Positions 38,631 to 49,956 of a stretch of 64,000 nt of DNA are shown in pieces (position 1 is the stretch's first letter; the number at the start of each line of letters is the position of its first letter). The notes beneath the pieces were generated by a model, which worked only from the letters and a program-made list of their open reading frames with translations, ran no database searches and was not told the origin of the DNA. Position numbers and translations under genes: made by a program. This DNA comes from Sitta carolinensis (lineage: Eukaryota; Chordata; Aves; Passeriformes; Sittidae). Where the stretch lies: positions 1,736,001 through 1,800,000 of the forward strand of contig CM063290.1 in the NCBI GenBank assembly GCA_032173965.1, read 5' to 3'.

Positions 38631-41600
38631 CAGGACACTGAGCAGGAGCCAGGCAGCTTCAAATGCAGGAGCAGAGCTCCAGAGCTGCAGAAATAAATAT
38701 ATTTTATATATTTGCAGAGCCTCTGCAAGAGCACAGCCACTGTGCTTTAAATCACTTTTTATTTCCTACAACATTCGACTGGGGGATTGCCTTTAATTTC
38801 CATTGGTACGTTTGCTACCATTCAGCCTGTAAATGTTCAGTTTTTAATGCTCTAAATCAGAGCTTTTGCAGAGAAATTTATAGGTCATGACGTGACCACT
38901 GGCAAAAATGTTCCTTGGTAGCAGAGCTGGAGTAGATCCCACAAATCCATCAGCTGCAAATAGCCCAAGAAGAAGAGGAATCAATCCTCAATCAGCAGAT
39001 TGTGGAGCTGCACTTCCCTGCTGGGTCCCAGCTGCTTTGCCTTTCCAGCACAATTTCCTATTAAAGGAAAGGGAGAAAATTCATTGGAGATAAAAAGTGA
39101 AGAAATGGTTACTGAGCTGAGCCACGTCAGTGTGCCCTGGAAGATCCAGGGATGGTTTTTTTCCACGTCAAAACAAATCCTTGTGGCACTGCTGATGGTG
39201 GGACAGTGACAAAAAAATGCTTCTGCCTCTGCTGGTTTGGGGTGAACTCAATAATATTTCTAAAATAAAAGGAACACTCTTTATCTACTGGTAGGTCTGG
39301 GAACTCCAGTATTCTGGATCCTGTTCCACTTGACTGCAGGAAGGGAGATTGCTTTTCCATCCTTAATTCCTCAGGTTTCCAAATGGAAGGCTGACCGCTG
39401 GAGCTGTATTTGAAAAATTAATCAACCCAAACTGCTCACGTAATTGAATGGTGTGAGGCGATGTTGTACACAGAAACAGCGATAAGATCATGAAAACAGA
39501 GACATTTTTGGGAACATCTCCGATTTAAACTCTTTATTTCTGGCTGTTGGCACTTACAGGGAGCAGAGCTTAGCTCGTAAGGCAGCATCAAACCCAAGAT
39601 TCGACAAAAATGTAAATGTCCAGCTGCAGATTGCTATTGTCAGTGCTGTGTCTCGGCTCCTTTTGAAAGGGAACTCGAATACGTGACTGAATCAGGAATT
39701 TTTAAAGGCTCAGGGCTTGGTATTGAGCAGAGAAATGAAAATACTCCAAGTTTGCATCTCTCTTTGTTCTGCTGTAATGGAGAAAATGAGCGCTCTGAGC
39801 AGCAGCACTAACGAGGCCCATTCTCCCAAGGCTCAGGACTGAGATTTCCTTGATTTTTCTGCTGTCTGATAAATAGTAATATTTCTGTTCAGCTTTTCTT
39901 TGGAGGGGGAATAGTGGGCACATCATTTTCCTGAATTACACAGCAGTTCAGCAGCCTCAGGCATTCTTTTAATTCTCATTTTTCTTCCTTATTTTCAAAT
40001 CTCACTTTAGTTATGAACTGGTGACCAGGGCTCTTCTAAATCACAACCAACTTAACGTGGAAAAAAAAAAAATGGGAATTCCACTTTAGGAATCTGCTTG
40101 TTTGGGCTTGGACATCCCTCATTGTTAGGAATTTTCAGGCCACAAAGTGAAACTTCCTCTTAATCCATGATAAAAACAAATGTGGGCTTTCCCTAGAGAG
40201 CAGCAATTTATATTTCTATTTAAAAAAATTGAAAATAATATCTGAAAACAATCCCATCGCTGCTGTAGTGAGGCAGTTTTTTGCTTAAGAAAAGCGATTT
40301 TTAGCTGTGTGGTTTAAGCCTCTCAGAGTTGAATTTGCAGCCTGACCAGTTTCGTTTTGACGAGCTGCAGGAAGCCTCACACACCACAAGATGTCCCAGC
40401 GAGGAAACACATTTTGTACAAGGACTTTTTAATAATATCACTCAGTTTTCTGGTGTTTGCCTCGGGTTTTCCTTAGTGCTTGACAGGGGCTTTTCAGTGC
40501 AAAGCCTGTACAAATTTACCCCTTAGCGTGGGCAATAAATTTAAATATTTTAAACAATCAGCGATCCAAATGACTCAGTGGAAAACCTTTAGCTCCAAAA
40601 AGGAAAGGCTCAACGTAGGTGACAGCTAAAAAATTTAAAATTTTCCTGTGTAGGCTAAACGGAAGAGTGATTTGAAACTATAATTAATTTCCACAATGTT
40701 TAATATGTTGTATATTTTTAACTATTCATACTCAGGATGAATGCTGTTCAGAGCATGAAGAGACAGTTCTGTGCAGAATATTTTCTCCAAAGTTACATCA
40801 TCTTTGGGGGCTGATATTATTTTATTTATGAAACCACTGCCTTCAGCACTGAAAGGTCAGGGAGAGCACAGGGAAGTTCCCCCTGTGAGCACCCATGAAA
40901 TGTGGAATTTTAAAGAGGAGCAGCCTCAGTTTTTGCACCACAGTGCAAAGTTAATGGCTGGGAAGGGACTTTTTTCTTTTCTTTTTTTTGCTTTCTATTG
41001 CTCTGTGTATCTACAACACTCAGTACTTTGGCCTGAGAAACTTACTCTGGCCTTTCTCACATATTTTTCTTTTTGCTTCCCTAGTTCGTGGTACTGCTGT
41101 GGGTTCTCTTCACCCACTTCCCCTCCAGATTAACCCCTTAAATTCTTCTTCTGTAATTCTTTCTTTTTTCACCTTTTCAGAGAATTCAAGCTGTGTAAAT
41201 ACTGATGGGCACGTAAGAATTGCGTGACCACTTCTGTAGGCATCTTAGGTAAATTAAACCTTTATTGTTAATCCTCAACAAAGGAAAAAAAATCCATGTG
41301 AATTCTCTCCAAAATGACTCCCTTGTGCTGGGAAAGGCATCCAGCCCTGAGCCACCCCATGAGGAGCCAGACATTCATTTATCATCTGTTAATTAAGCTG
41401 TTTGCAGAATGCCTTTATGCTTTGTGTTACATCCAAACCATACTGAGGGATTTCCACAGCAAATGGCCCTAGAAGAGAAATAAAAATAAATAAAATAAAA
41501 CTTCTCTGACTTCTTAAGGGCAGGTTGAGAGACTCACATTCTTTGTTCAGTGATAAATGTGTGTGCTTTAGATAAAGTAACTGAAAACTATTGATTAAGG

Positions 41601-42477
41601 CACAGTTCCCCTTTAACAGGCAAGCAGAATTTCAGAGGAGATTGGCCTTTGTCAGGATCGATAAAATCTTTGCTGCTGCTCCCAACTATAAATGCTGAAA
41701 CCAAACAATATACATGGCTCAGGTTTCAGAGCCAGGTGGTTTATTAAACTCACAAAATTACTTATTTCTGCAGATCTTTTGCCAGAACCAGGGTAACTCA
41801 AGGCCTAGAAATTCCTCATTGGCCAGGCAAATAAAAAGGGTGAAACAAAGCAAAAAAAGAGTTTAAAAAAAGGCAAAAAACACAGAAGAAAAAGATGATC
41901 TTCACACCAATGAAAGCACCTTGTAAGACTAAAAGGGAGCAGATGAATAAATACAGGGAGGACAAGGAAATAATAAAAAATATTCCTCCAAAGCCACGGC
42001 TCGTAAAAGCATTGTCAGGAGCTTTGCATACATGGTGGGAAAGGAGAGCTGGGAGGAAGGGCCTGACAGAAAACAATGAAATGGGGCTGGAAAGGTCTGG
42101 AGGGCACTCCGAGCCCGAGGAGTGGCTGAGAGCAAAGCCAAACCCCAAACCCAGGGGAAATGGGATCAGGAGCCCAGGGCAGGTGGCACTGGGCAAGGAC
42201 AGGGGGGACAGAGGTGCCAGGGCTGAGCTGGCTCCCTCCAAGGGTCACAAACACTTCAGGGGTGACAGCAGCAGCACCCAGCCCAGCTGTGGAGCAGGAG
42301 AGTGGAGAAACTTGGAATATTGGAGAGGCACAAGGAATGCTGGCTTGGCTAAAATCCCCTGCCTTCAGAATGAGTCTGGACTCGACTGTCCAGAAGTTTC
42401 CATTTGCAAAAGGGCTCTCTAGTCTGGTTTCAGAGCTGAAGTTTCTAGTTTTCTGAAGTTCTAGTTTTCTAGTGTTA
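38631..42477. other. Unique intergenic DNA between KPNA4 and ARL14
   Basis: No gene or clear mobile element recognised. Short open frames here have no family resemblance. Confidence 0.4.
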
Positions 42478-42725
42478 TGGTTTCCTAAGATTCCTTTCCC
42501 AGGAAAACTGGGAAAACCATCATAACTGTTTTTGTAACAATATCTATTTTTTCATTCCTTCTGAGAGGAGGGACTCTCTCTTGATGTCCCTCTAATTTCA
42601 CCAGTGTGGGTGAAGAGGTTTGTCCTTCTCCCACCAATCACATTGGTCTGTAGAAAATGATATATAAAGAAAAACAATTTCAAATAAAGAGATCTTTTAC
42701 ACAACCTCAGAAAAATAGCACAAAA
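42478..42725 (+). mobile_element. LTR-like element
   Basis: Starts about TGTTATGGTTTCC. It contains the paired CCAAT box CCAATCACATTGG, then GATATATAAAG (TATA-like), then AAATAAAGAG (poly(A) signal): the U3-R layout of a solo LTR. It is related to 18585-18745. No internal coding sequence is next to it. Confidence 0.6.
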
Positions 42726-43272
42726 AAATCTGTATCATGTGTTATCCCACAGCGACAAGTCCCTGCAGTGTGGTGTGTGCTGAGAGCCTCCACCCCCAGA
42801 ATTTACATCCCAAATTCCAGCCAGCTGGCTCATCCAGGCTGTGGGATCAAGGAGAGGGATATCCAGGATCCAAACAGGATACTTGAGCTAATGAAAGTGG
42901 AGGAAGCCTGACTGCAGCAGCACAGAGCTCAGCACAGCCCATTGACTGGGGGAAAAAAACCTGTTTATTGTGCATTCAAAGGGGGACAGCACTTGGAACC
43001 TGTTTGACACAGGAAAGTTTTTCCTTTGGTTTGGTTACTTGTCCAAAATGAGAGGCACAGAGACATTTTGGTAACACCAGTTATCTGATATTGGAAAAGC
43101 CTGCATTCCTTGGACACTACGCTTCTCCTGGATTCTGAATTATTGGGCAGTTGTCTCCCAGGCAAAGCAGGAGGGAGTGCTGCTAAAATTTGAAACCAAA
43201 TTTGCAATGGTTTCTTCTGCTGCTCCACACCTTCCCTTAAAATGGCATTTCATCCCCTTTGCACCCCACTGA

Positions 43273-43519
43273 TGAGCTCCACGAGTTATTCCTGAACTCA
43301 GGAACCCCAATGTGACTTTAAACTCAATGAGCTCCACAAGTTATTCCTGAACTCAGGAACCCCAATGTGACTTTAAACTCAATGAGCTCCACAAGTTATT
43401 CCTGAACTCAGGAACCTCAACGTGACTTTAAACTCAATGAGCTCCACAAGTTATTCCTGAACTCAGGAACCTCAACGTGACTTTAAACTCAATGAGCTCC
43501 ACAAGTTATTCCTGAACTA
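43273..43519. repeat. 55-bp minisatellite
   Basis: About 4.5 copies of GAGCTCCACAAGTTATTCCT plus GAACTCAGGAACCCCAATGT and GACTTTAAACTCAAT. It ends in two copies of a 20-bp AT palindrome (ATATCTAGATAT) at 43520-43557. Confidence 0.95.
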
Positions 43520-43980
43520 TATATCTAGATATAATCTATATATCTAGATATAATATTGCTTATAGAAATGGTAATGTGATGAACAGACCTTAACAAAACA
43601 GGAGATGTGAAAAAGCTTTTGTGTAATTAAAGGAACTGTGTAAGCTCATCCATTCCTTGAGCAGTCCAAGAGGGAAGATGACACCAGAGAGGATGGGAGG
43701 AGATCTCATTATTTTCTCTTAGCAAGAGGAGTGTGAAACAACAGGAATTAAATCATGGGAAGAAATGAAATTTATTGATGTCGTACAGATAAGAAAAGAT
43801 GGGAAGAATCAAACACACACACACAAAAGTAACATCACAATCTCCCAGGAATGTTTAAATAATGTCTAAGCTAATGAACATGCATGTACCTGGATAGAGA
43901 GACCTTGATTATAAGTGTTTGCTGTGCTCTCTGCTGGCCATCAAAGGCACCCCAGTGCTGGAAATACTGTCCCTTTTTAG

Positions 43981-44037
43981 ATTATTATTATTACTATTAT
44001 TATTATTAATAATAATAATAATAGTAATAATAATAAT
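43981..44037. repeat. Perfect 57-bp palindrome made of ATT/AAT triplets
   Basis: Arms of 28 bp around a single central base (44009). The left arm is (ATT)n with one ACT at 43993-43995 and the right arm is (AAT)n with the matching AGT at 44023-44025. Every base pairs. Confidence 0.95.
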
Positions 44038-45410
44038 AAACAACAACAACTTTTTAAAATTCTGAAGGGAGAACTCCATTTGTCACCCCCCTTTGGAGCT
44101 CCCTGGGTGTTGATTCCAGCAGGGAACGCGTGATGGGCTCAGATCCCAACATTTCCCCCTGGGCAGAGCCTGTGCTCTGAGCTGGGCCACGATTCCCTCC
44201 CTCTGCTCCTTCCTGCCCAGGCAGCTTCCCCAGCTTTGCTGAGTGTCACCTTGCTCCAGGTGCTCTGTCCCCTCCTCAGTCCCTGGCTCTGCATTGATGT
44301 CTCTTGTCAGATCCAGAACTTTTCTCTCCTTTTGTGCCTTCACCCTTGCCTTTAAGGGGGGTCTCTTTTCTCTGTCTTGTTAAATTTTTTTAATTAAACT
44401 TTCAGGCAACTAATTCCTCTGAGAATCTCCAAGCCAGCTTGACTGATATTTATTTTAAACCTTTAAAATTATTCCAAAAGGTTGGGGTCTCCTTGGGCAG
44501 ATATGAGGTCTGCCTTTGCTTCTCTGGGAAACCGAGCTCTCAGAAAATGCAATTTTAAAATACTTGATAGTCTATAAAGTGAATGGGATTGAGTTTATTC
44601 CTTTCCTTTGAAGCATAATGTAAAACATTCCTTCGAGTTGGTGTGAGTGTCATTTAGTGTAATTTGATAACCTGCAGAAGGGCCTGTGTGCCTGAGAGCT
44701 TATTCTCATTTTCAGCTGTATGAGCTGGGCTATTTTACTGCTTTATTTCTCCCCTCAGAACTTGCTTCTTGGCTAATTAGAGACCCTGGTGCACCCTCAT
44801 TAAATCTCTCAGGAGTGATTCTCCCTGAGGAAGTCCTGAGGCCACAGAACTAAATTCTGCTTTATAGCAGACACGTGATTAGGTGACAAGAATTCACCCT
44901 GTACCAGACACATGCAAACGTTTATAAATGTATTGCTATGGAATATCACATTTTTAAACATTGAATTGTTAGGCTTGGAAAGCCATCATTCATGACTTTT
45001 AAAGATCTTTTTAAGGATATTTTCTATTGAGCCCAAATCATCAGAGCAGGCAATGAGAAATCCAGACACTTGCTCTGCTTTTGGCATGACTCAGGATGTA
45101 GCCCCTGGTAATTAATTAGTCTCAGAATTAATAACAGCTTCTATTGAGAAACTCCCCTTTGTTTTCAATTTCAGCAAACCCACCTGATGATTTTTTTTGT
45201 CTTTGAATAACCCATGCATGAGACAACCAGGTATGTCTGGGTGATTTTATTGCTGCTTCACCCTTTTATAACTAGACATTCCTGTTTATTAGTAAGAATG
45301 AAATGTAAACTTCCTACTTCCCACCTACATCCTTGGTGTAATCCTGAAACAAAAAAAAAGGGAGCATAAGAGGACCCCTGCCACAACTTTTGCAGAGCCC
45401 AGGAGTGGGA
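44038..45410. other. Unique intergenic DNA, possible conserved element
   Basis: 44500-45200 is non-repetitive and AT-rich with homeobox-like TAATTA cores (CTAATTAG, TAATTAATTAG). It resembles developmental non-coding elements in character only; conservation cannot be judged from one sequence. Confidence 0.3.
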
Positions 45411-45414
45411 AAAA

Positions 45415-45655
45415 ACAAAACCAATGGGATCCCCAAACCCAAGGGGATTAACAAAACCAATGGGATTCCCAAAACCAAGGGGATCCCCAAAACCAGGGGG
45501 ATTCCCAAAACCAAGTGGATCCCCAAAACCAAAGGGATCCCCAAAACCAAGGGGATTCCCAAAGCCAAGGGGATCCCCAAAACCAAAGGGACTCACAAAA
45601 CCAATGGGATTCCCAAAACCAAGGGGATTCCCAAGACCAAGGGGATCCAGCTCTT
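45415..45655. repeat. 18-bp minisatellite
   Basis: About 13 copies of GGGATYCCCAAAACCAAG with small substitutions. The unit is divisible by 3, hence open frames on both strands that are not genes. Confidence 0.95.
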
Positions 45656-46260
45656 CCCTGACTGGTCTCCTGTAAGGAGGGAGTCCAGCAGTGCAGGAAC
45701 AAGGGAAGCAGCACGTGGATTTCTGGGACAATGGGACATCACAGCTGCACCTTGGGGACAGCACTGGAGCTGGGAGCTCATCCTGCTCCTCACAACCTCT
45801 CTGCAGGAATTGTTTCTGGAATTTTCTGTGAGCTGAAGCTTTCACCCCACTCTATTTTCAAATGAGAAACACATCCATGTAGCATTGATTGATCACTGCT
45901 GACCAAATGACTTGGCTGGTTTACATCTTGAAAAAAAATGATTTGGATCTTCATTTAAGCCACTTAAACACTGCTCACCTCTTTTACTTCCATGTGCTCG
46001 ACTGCCCCTTTCTCATCAATTCAACTTGAATAACCCCAAGTAAGTAAAAAAATAATAATAAAATGCTACAGAGTTCTATCTCAGGTATGAGATATCCTAT
46101 CAGGTATATCAAGTATCTGCTGGTATAACAGTAGAACTCAATATTTTCGAAGTCCTTTATAAATATTTATGTATAAAAATTCTTCAGAATCCAGTATTCC
46201 CAGATTGAATCTGTCCAACAAAATACGCGAAGAGCCACCAGAAGTGGACAACAGAAATCC

Positions 46261-46842
46261 TTAAAAGGCACTGAGCTCCTTCAGGGTGGTGAAAGTCTCC
46301 TTTGACTTGTACTGCCTGGCAAAGGTGGCCACTCTCTGCAGGGCTTCTGCCAGCCCTTCTCCCGTGGTGCCACAGCAGGGCTGCACGTACCAGTTCCTGT
46401 CACTGCAGTGCTTCTTCATCCTCAGCCTCCTGGTGACCTCCTCGGCGTTCAGAGCCCCGGGCAAATCCTGCTTGTTGGCCAGCACCACCACCGGCACGTT
46501 TCTCATGGATTCGTTCTTTAAAAGGAGCTCCAGTTCCCTCCTGGCTTCCTCCAGCCGGCGCTTGTCAGAGCTGTCCACCACGTAGAGCAGCCCGTCGGTG
46601 CCCTCCAGGAAATTGCTCCAGAGCTCTCGCATTTTCTTCTGGCCTCCAACATCCCAAAACGTCAGCGTGAAATCCTTCCCTGCGTCAATCATGTCCACGT
46701 TGAAGCCAATCGTCGGCATTGTCAGGAAAGCATCTTTGTACCTGAGCTTGTAGAGCAGCGTGGATTTCCCCGCCGAGTCCAGCCCCAGCATCAGGATGTT
46801 GGCTGGCTTCCCCGAGAAGGGTTTGGCGTTCAGCAAGCCCAT
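46261..46842 (-). CDS. ARL14: ARL14, ARF-like small GTPase
   Basis: ARL14 is an ARF-family GTPase that in mammals acts with ARL14EP and MYO1E in vesicle export of MHC class II and is expressed in mucosal epithelia. This is a complete single-exon frame of 193 residues (human 192). Gly2 is available for N-myristoylation. P-loop GLDSAGKST at about 20-28, switch I Thr44 in MPTIGFNV, switch II WDVGGQ at 63-68 with the catalytic Gln, NKQD at 123-126. The family-specific block CSDRNWYVQPCC is intact. The start MGLLNAK aligns with human MGSLGSK. Human has GGQE where this has GGQK. It sits alone between KPNA4 and B3GALNT1. Confidence 0.95.
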   Translation of the reverse strand: MGLLNAKPFSGKPANILMLGLDSAGKSTLLYKLRYKDAFLTMPTIGFNVDMIDAGKDFTLTFWDVGGQKKMRELWSNFLEGTDGLLYVVDSSDKRRLEEARRELELLLKNESMRNVPVVVLANKQDLPGALNAEEVTRRLRMKKHCSDRNWYVQPCCGTTGEGLAEALQRVATFARQYKSKETFTTLKELSAF

Positions 46843-46987
46843 CTATCCCGGGCACTTCTCTGCTCCGGGGATCTCCCCCCTCTGCCCTGGGGCCGATCTG
46901 TGTCGCTGCCTTTCCCCCTGCTGAGGTGAGGGAGAAGAGGCAGCAGCGAGCTCTGCAGCAGCCAAACCTCTGGACAAACACGCGCTG

Positions 46988-47007
46988 CTTTTATCGGCCT
47001 GATAAGG
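46988..47007 (-). promoter_or_regulatory. ARL14 TATA-like box with adjacent GATA site
   Basis: On the ARL14 strand, GATAAAAG at 46995-46988 is a good TATA-like element about 145 bp before the ATG. Just upstream, CCTTATC (a GATA motif, GATAAGG on the plus strand) lies at 47007-47001. A TATA-driven start near 46960 would leave a 5' UTR of about 120 nt. Confidence 0.45.
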
Positions 47008-47009
47008 AG

Positions 47010-48635
47010 CCGGGAGGCTTCGGAGCGAGCAGAGCTCCGTGCCAAGCCTGTGGGTGGGACTGGGATGAGTAACGACAGCCCCGGTGGCACAGGCACAAAG
47101 GTTACAGGCTGCCAGCAGGTTTGAGCAGCCGCATTCCCAGCAGCCTGATCCCGGATCGTGGCCAGCTCCTGTCTCCGAGGGAATCCCCCCCGAGCGTCCA
47201 CAGCCGTCTGGGGAAAAATGAACCAAGCAGGGAGGAGGGGAGATTTAAGATTTAACGTTTGTCACAGCCACAAAATGACCAGGTAGTTGATTTATGGGTG
47301 CATCTCGAGTCCCACAAACTGATCTTAGGTCTCTAATGTGAGTTTCAGCCCATGGACTCACTCAAACCCTAAGAGAACTCCAGTAAAACTGGGCTCTGCT
47401 CTAAGCAGCTGCCTCAGTGACTCCTCCTACCTGTCAACTCAGGGAGTTTGTTTATGGTGTTTGTGAACCAGTTTAACTGCACCCCACAAGGTGGAGACTA
47501 AACACAGACCTTATGGTTATCACCGAGATCCTGCTGCCTCAAATTAAAAATTCCTGTTACCTTCATTTCACCCTACTCCGTGGTGGCCAATGAAGATTTC
47601 CTTCAGGAAAGGGTCAAGAAATGAGGAAGTAACCGAGCCTTGATCTATTTTTTTGCCCCCATTCCAGGTAATAGAATAAAACAGGAGGAGATAGAAAATT
47701 TAGTCAGCTATTAATGAATTCTTATTGACTGTTCATCTTTCTGATAGTGGATGCACATTGGGCTGCTCTGACACATCCTGAGTCGTGCAGGAGTTGCCCT
47801 TACACCCAGGAAACCATTCCTCTTTGCTTCAGAAAGTCCAGAATCAGCAAAAAGATGTAAAGGTCTTGTGGTCAAACAAGCTGCTGACTGATAGAGCAAT
47901 CATTTCGATAATTACGACGTTGCTTGCGTAAAATCCACCTCAGCCCTGACAGACAAGTTATAATCTGGTTTCTCTTGAGGCTAAAAGGGTTAGACCAGGA
48001 CTAACTGGGAGCAACAAGAGATGGCAGTGACACACTCACTGCTGCACGGTTTTCACAGTTAATAACACGGATGGATTATATGTAGGGTTTTTCTGGATGC
48101 AGTAAACCAGAGAAGAAAGTGTCTGCATTTCTTTATAAATAAATGGACACGAGGGAATTGGAAGATGGGGAGGCAGCAAACTGCAAAACACAGGGTTAAC
48201 ACGTCAAGTGGATGAGAATTGCCTGATGCAAATCCAAAAAAATATGGATATCTTGAGCAAGGCAGGGATGGATGGTCTGTCCTCAGGTGTGACTGCAAGA
48301 TCCCTCACAGTTCTCTGCTCTGTGTGTGCTCCACCTGTACTGGGTGTTTGTGATCACAGCTGTTTCCTCCATCAGCTTCAAAGCTGGGATCGAGCAGAAC
48401 TTGACTTTTGGCAAGGTAGTTTACATGGGCCTCTGCAGGTTTCTGGCTATGCCAGAGTCCAGAGCCAGATCTTGTGACTCTGACAGACAAGGCTCCTGCA
48501 CTGCCCAAGGTGCATCCTTTGAAGATTTTTAATAAATCCCTGCTTCTTTCCTTTTTGTCCAGCCTCTGTCCCAGGGAGCCTCTCCAGGCATTACTCCAGA
48601 GGTCAAACCTCAGGACAGAGCACACTGCAGCCTCC
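47010..48635. other. ARL14 upstream intergenic DNA
   Basis: Non-repetitive and non-coding. No further gene recognised. Confidence 0.4.
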
Positions 48636-48639
48636 TGCT

Positions 48640-49290
48640 GCCTGCTCCTGACCCCATCCCTGCTCCTGATCCTGTGCCTGCTGCTGACCCCATCCCTGCT
48701 GCTGACCCCATCCGTGCTCCTGACCCCATCCCTGCTGCTGACCCCCTCCCTGCTCCTGACCCCATCCCTGCTGCTGACCCCATCCCTGCTCCTGACCCCA
48801 TCCCTGCTGCTGACCCCATCCCTGCTCCTGACCCATCCCTGCTGCTGACCCCATCCCTGCTGCTGACCCCATCCCTGCTGCTGACCCCATCCCTGCTCCT
48901 GACCCCATCCCTGCTGCTGACCCCATCCCTGCTGCTGACCCCATCCCTGCAGCCTGACCCAGCCTCTCCGATTTCTCCGATCCCTCGGACGACACCCATC
49001 CCTGCTGCCTGACCCCATCCCTGCTCCTGACCGTGCCTGCTGCTGACCCCATCCCTGCTGCTGACCCCATCCCTGCTCCTGACCCCGTCCCTGCTGCTGA
49101 CCCCATCCCTGCTCTGACCCCATCCCTGCTGCTGACCCCATCCCTGCTCCTGACCCATCCCTGCTGCTGACCCCATCCCTGCTCCTGACCCCGTCCCTTC
49201 TCCTGACCCCATTCCTGCCCATCCTGCTGCGGACCATCCCTGCTGCTGACCCCATCCCTGTTCCTGACCCCATCCCTGCTCCTGGCCCCG
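48640..49290. repeat. 18-bp minisatellite
   Basis: About 35 copies of CCATCCCTGCTGCTGACC, mixed with a CTGCTCCTGACC variant in irregular alternation. One unrelated 40-bp interruption (about 48960-49003). All long frames here are repeat artefacts. Confidence 0.95.
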
Positions 49291-49599
49291 CGCTGCTCCT
49301 GGAGCTGGAGAGGCCCCATCCCGCACCTTTGCTTTGTCCCAAGGTGTGTTTGCTCTGGCCAGCCCGCGCTGTGGGCTCTGTGTCGAGCTTGCCTTTCAGC
49401 TCTCCTGCAGAACCAGAGCCATAAACCCGGGACAGCCGATTTAGCACCAGCTCCGCACAGTAACCCTTCCGTAAACTGAAGAGCTTAACGTAAACCCTGC
49501 CCATTCCCAAGTAATGCAAACCCTGCCCATTCCCAAATCATGCAGGCAGGATATTCCAGCGCTTAAGCTCCGCGCGGTGATGGATGCGCTAACTAGGCA

Positions 49600-49797
49600 G
49601 CCATCCTCGCTGGGGGCACTTCCAGCGGCCGAGGCAGGAAGGGCAGGAAGCGGTGCTGTCTGTGCCCGGCCTTTGCTCTCGGGGGAGCTGCGGGCAGAGG
49701 GCGGAGGAGCGGGGCCCGCGGGCTGCGGGCGTTCGGCGAGGCGGAAGAGGAGGCGGCTCCTTCCCGCTGCGGCCGGAGCGGCCCGAGCGGGAACACG
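49600..49797 (+). promoter_or_regulatory. Probable B3GALNT1 promoter and non-coding first exon
   Basis: CpG-rich with ETS-type sites (CACTTCCAG, GGCAGGAAG). It ends in a donor-like ACACG|gtaatg at 49798. B3GALNT1 has non-coding 5' exons in mammals and its coding exon here has an acceptor at 53637-53638, so this is the natural candidate. Not proven. Confidence 0.45.
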
Positions 49798-49956
49798 GTA
49801 ATGGCAGCGGGGATGGGGAATGGGGACGGGAATGGGGATGGGATGGGGATGAGGATGGGGTGGGGATGGAGGGAGGGCAGCCCGGGATACGGCGGGATGC
49901 GCGCATGGAACGGCGCGGGGTCAGCGAGTCCCCGGCGCGGCTGTGCTGCCGGCTCC

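Noticed and set aside
45258..45845. 195-codon minus-strand frame with a repeated GFGDPLGFGNP motif
   Set aside because: Encoded by the 18-bp array; looks like a structural protein repeat but is open in other frames too and has no start context or splice support.
48305..49519. 404-codon minus-strand frame and overlapping frames
   Set aside because: Driven by the 18-bp CCATCCCTGCTGCTGACC array; no family resemblance.
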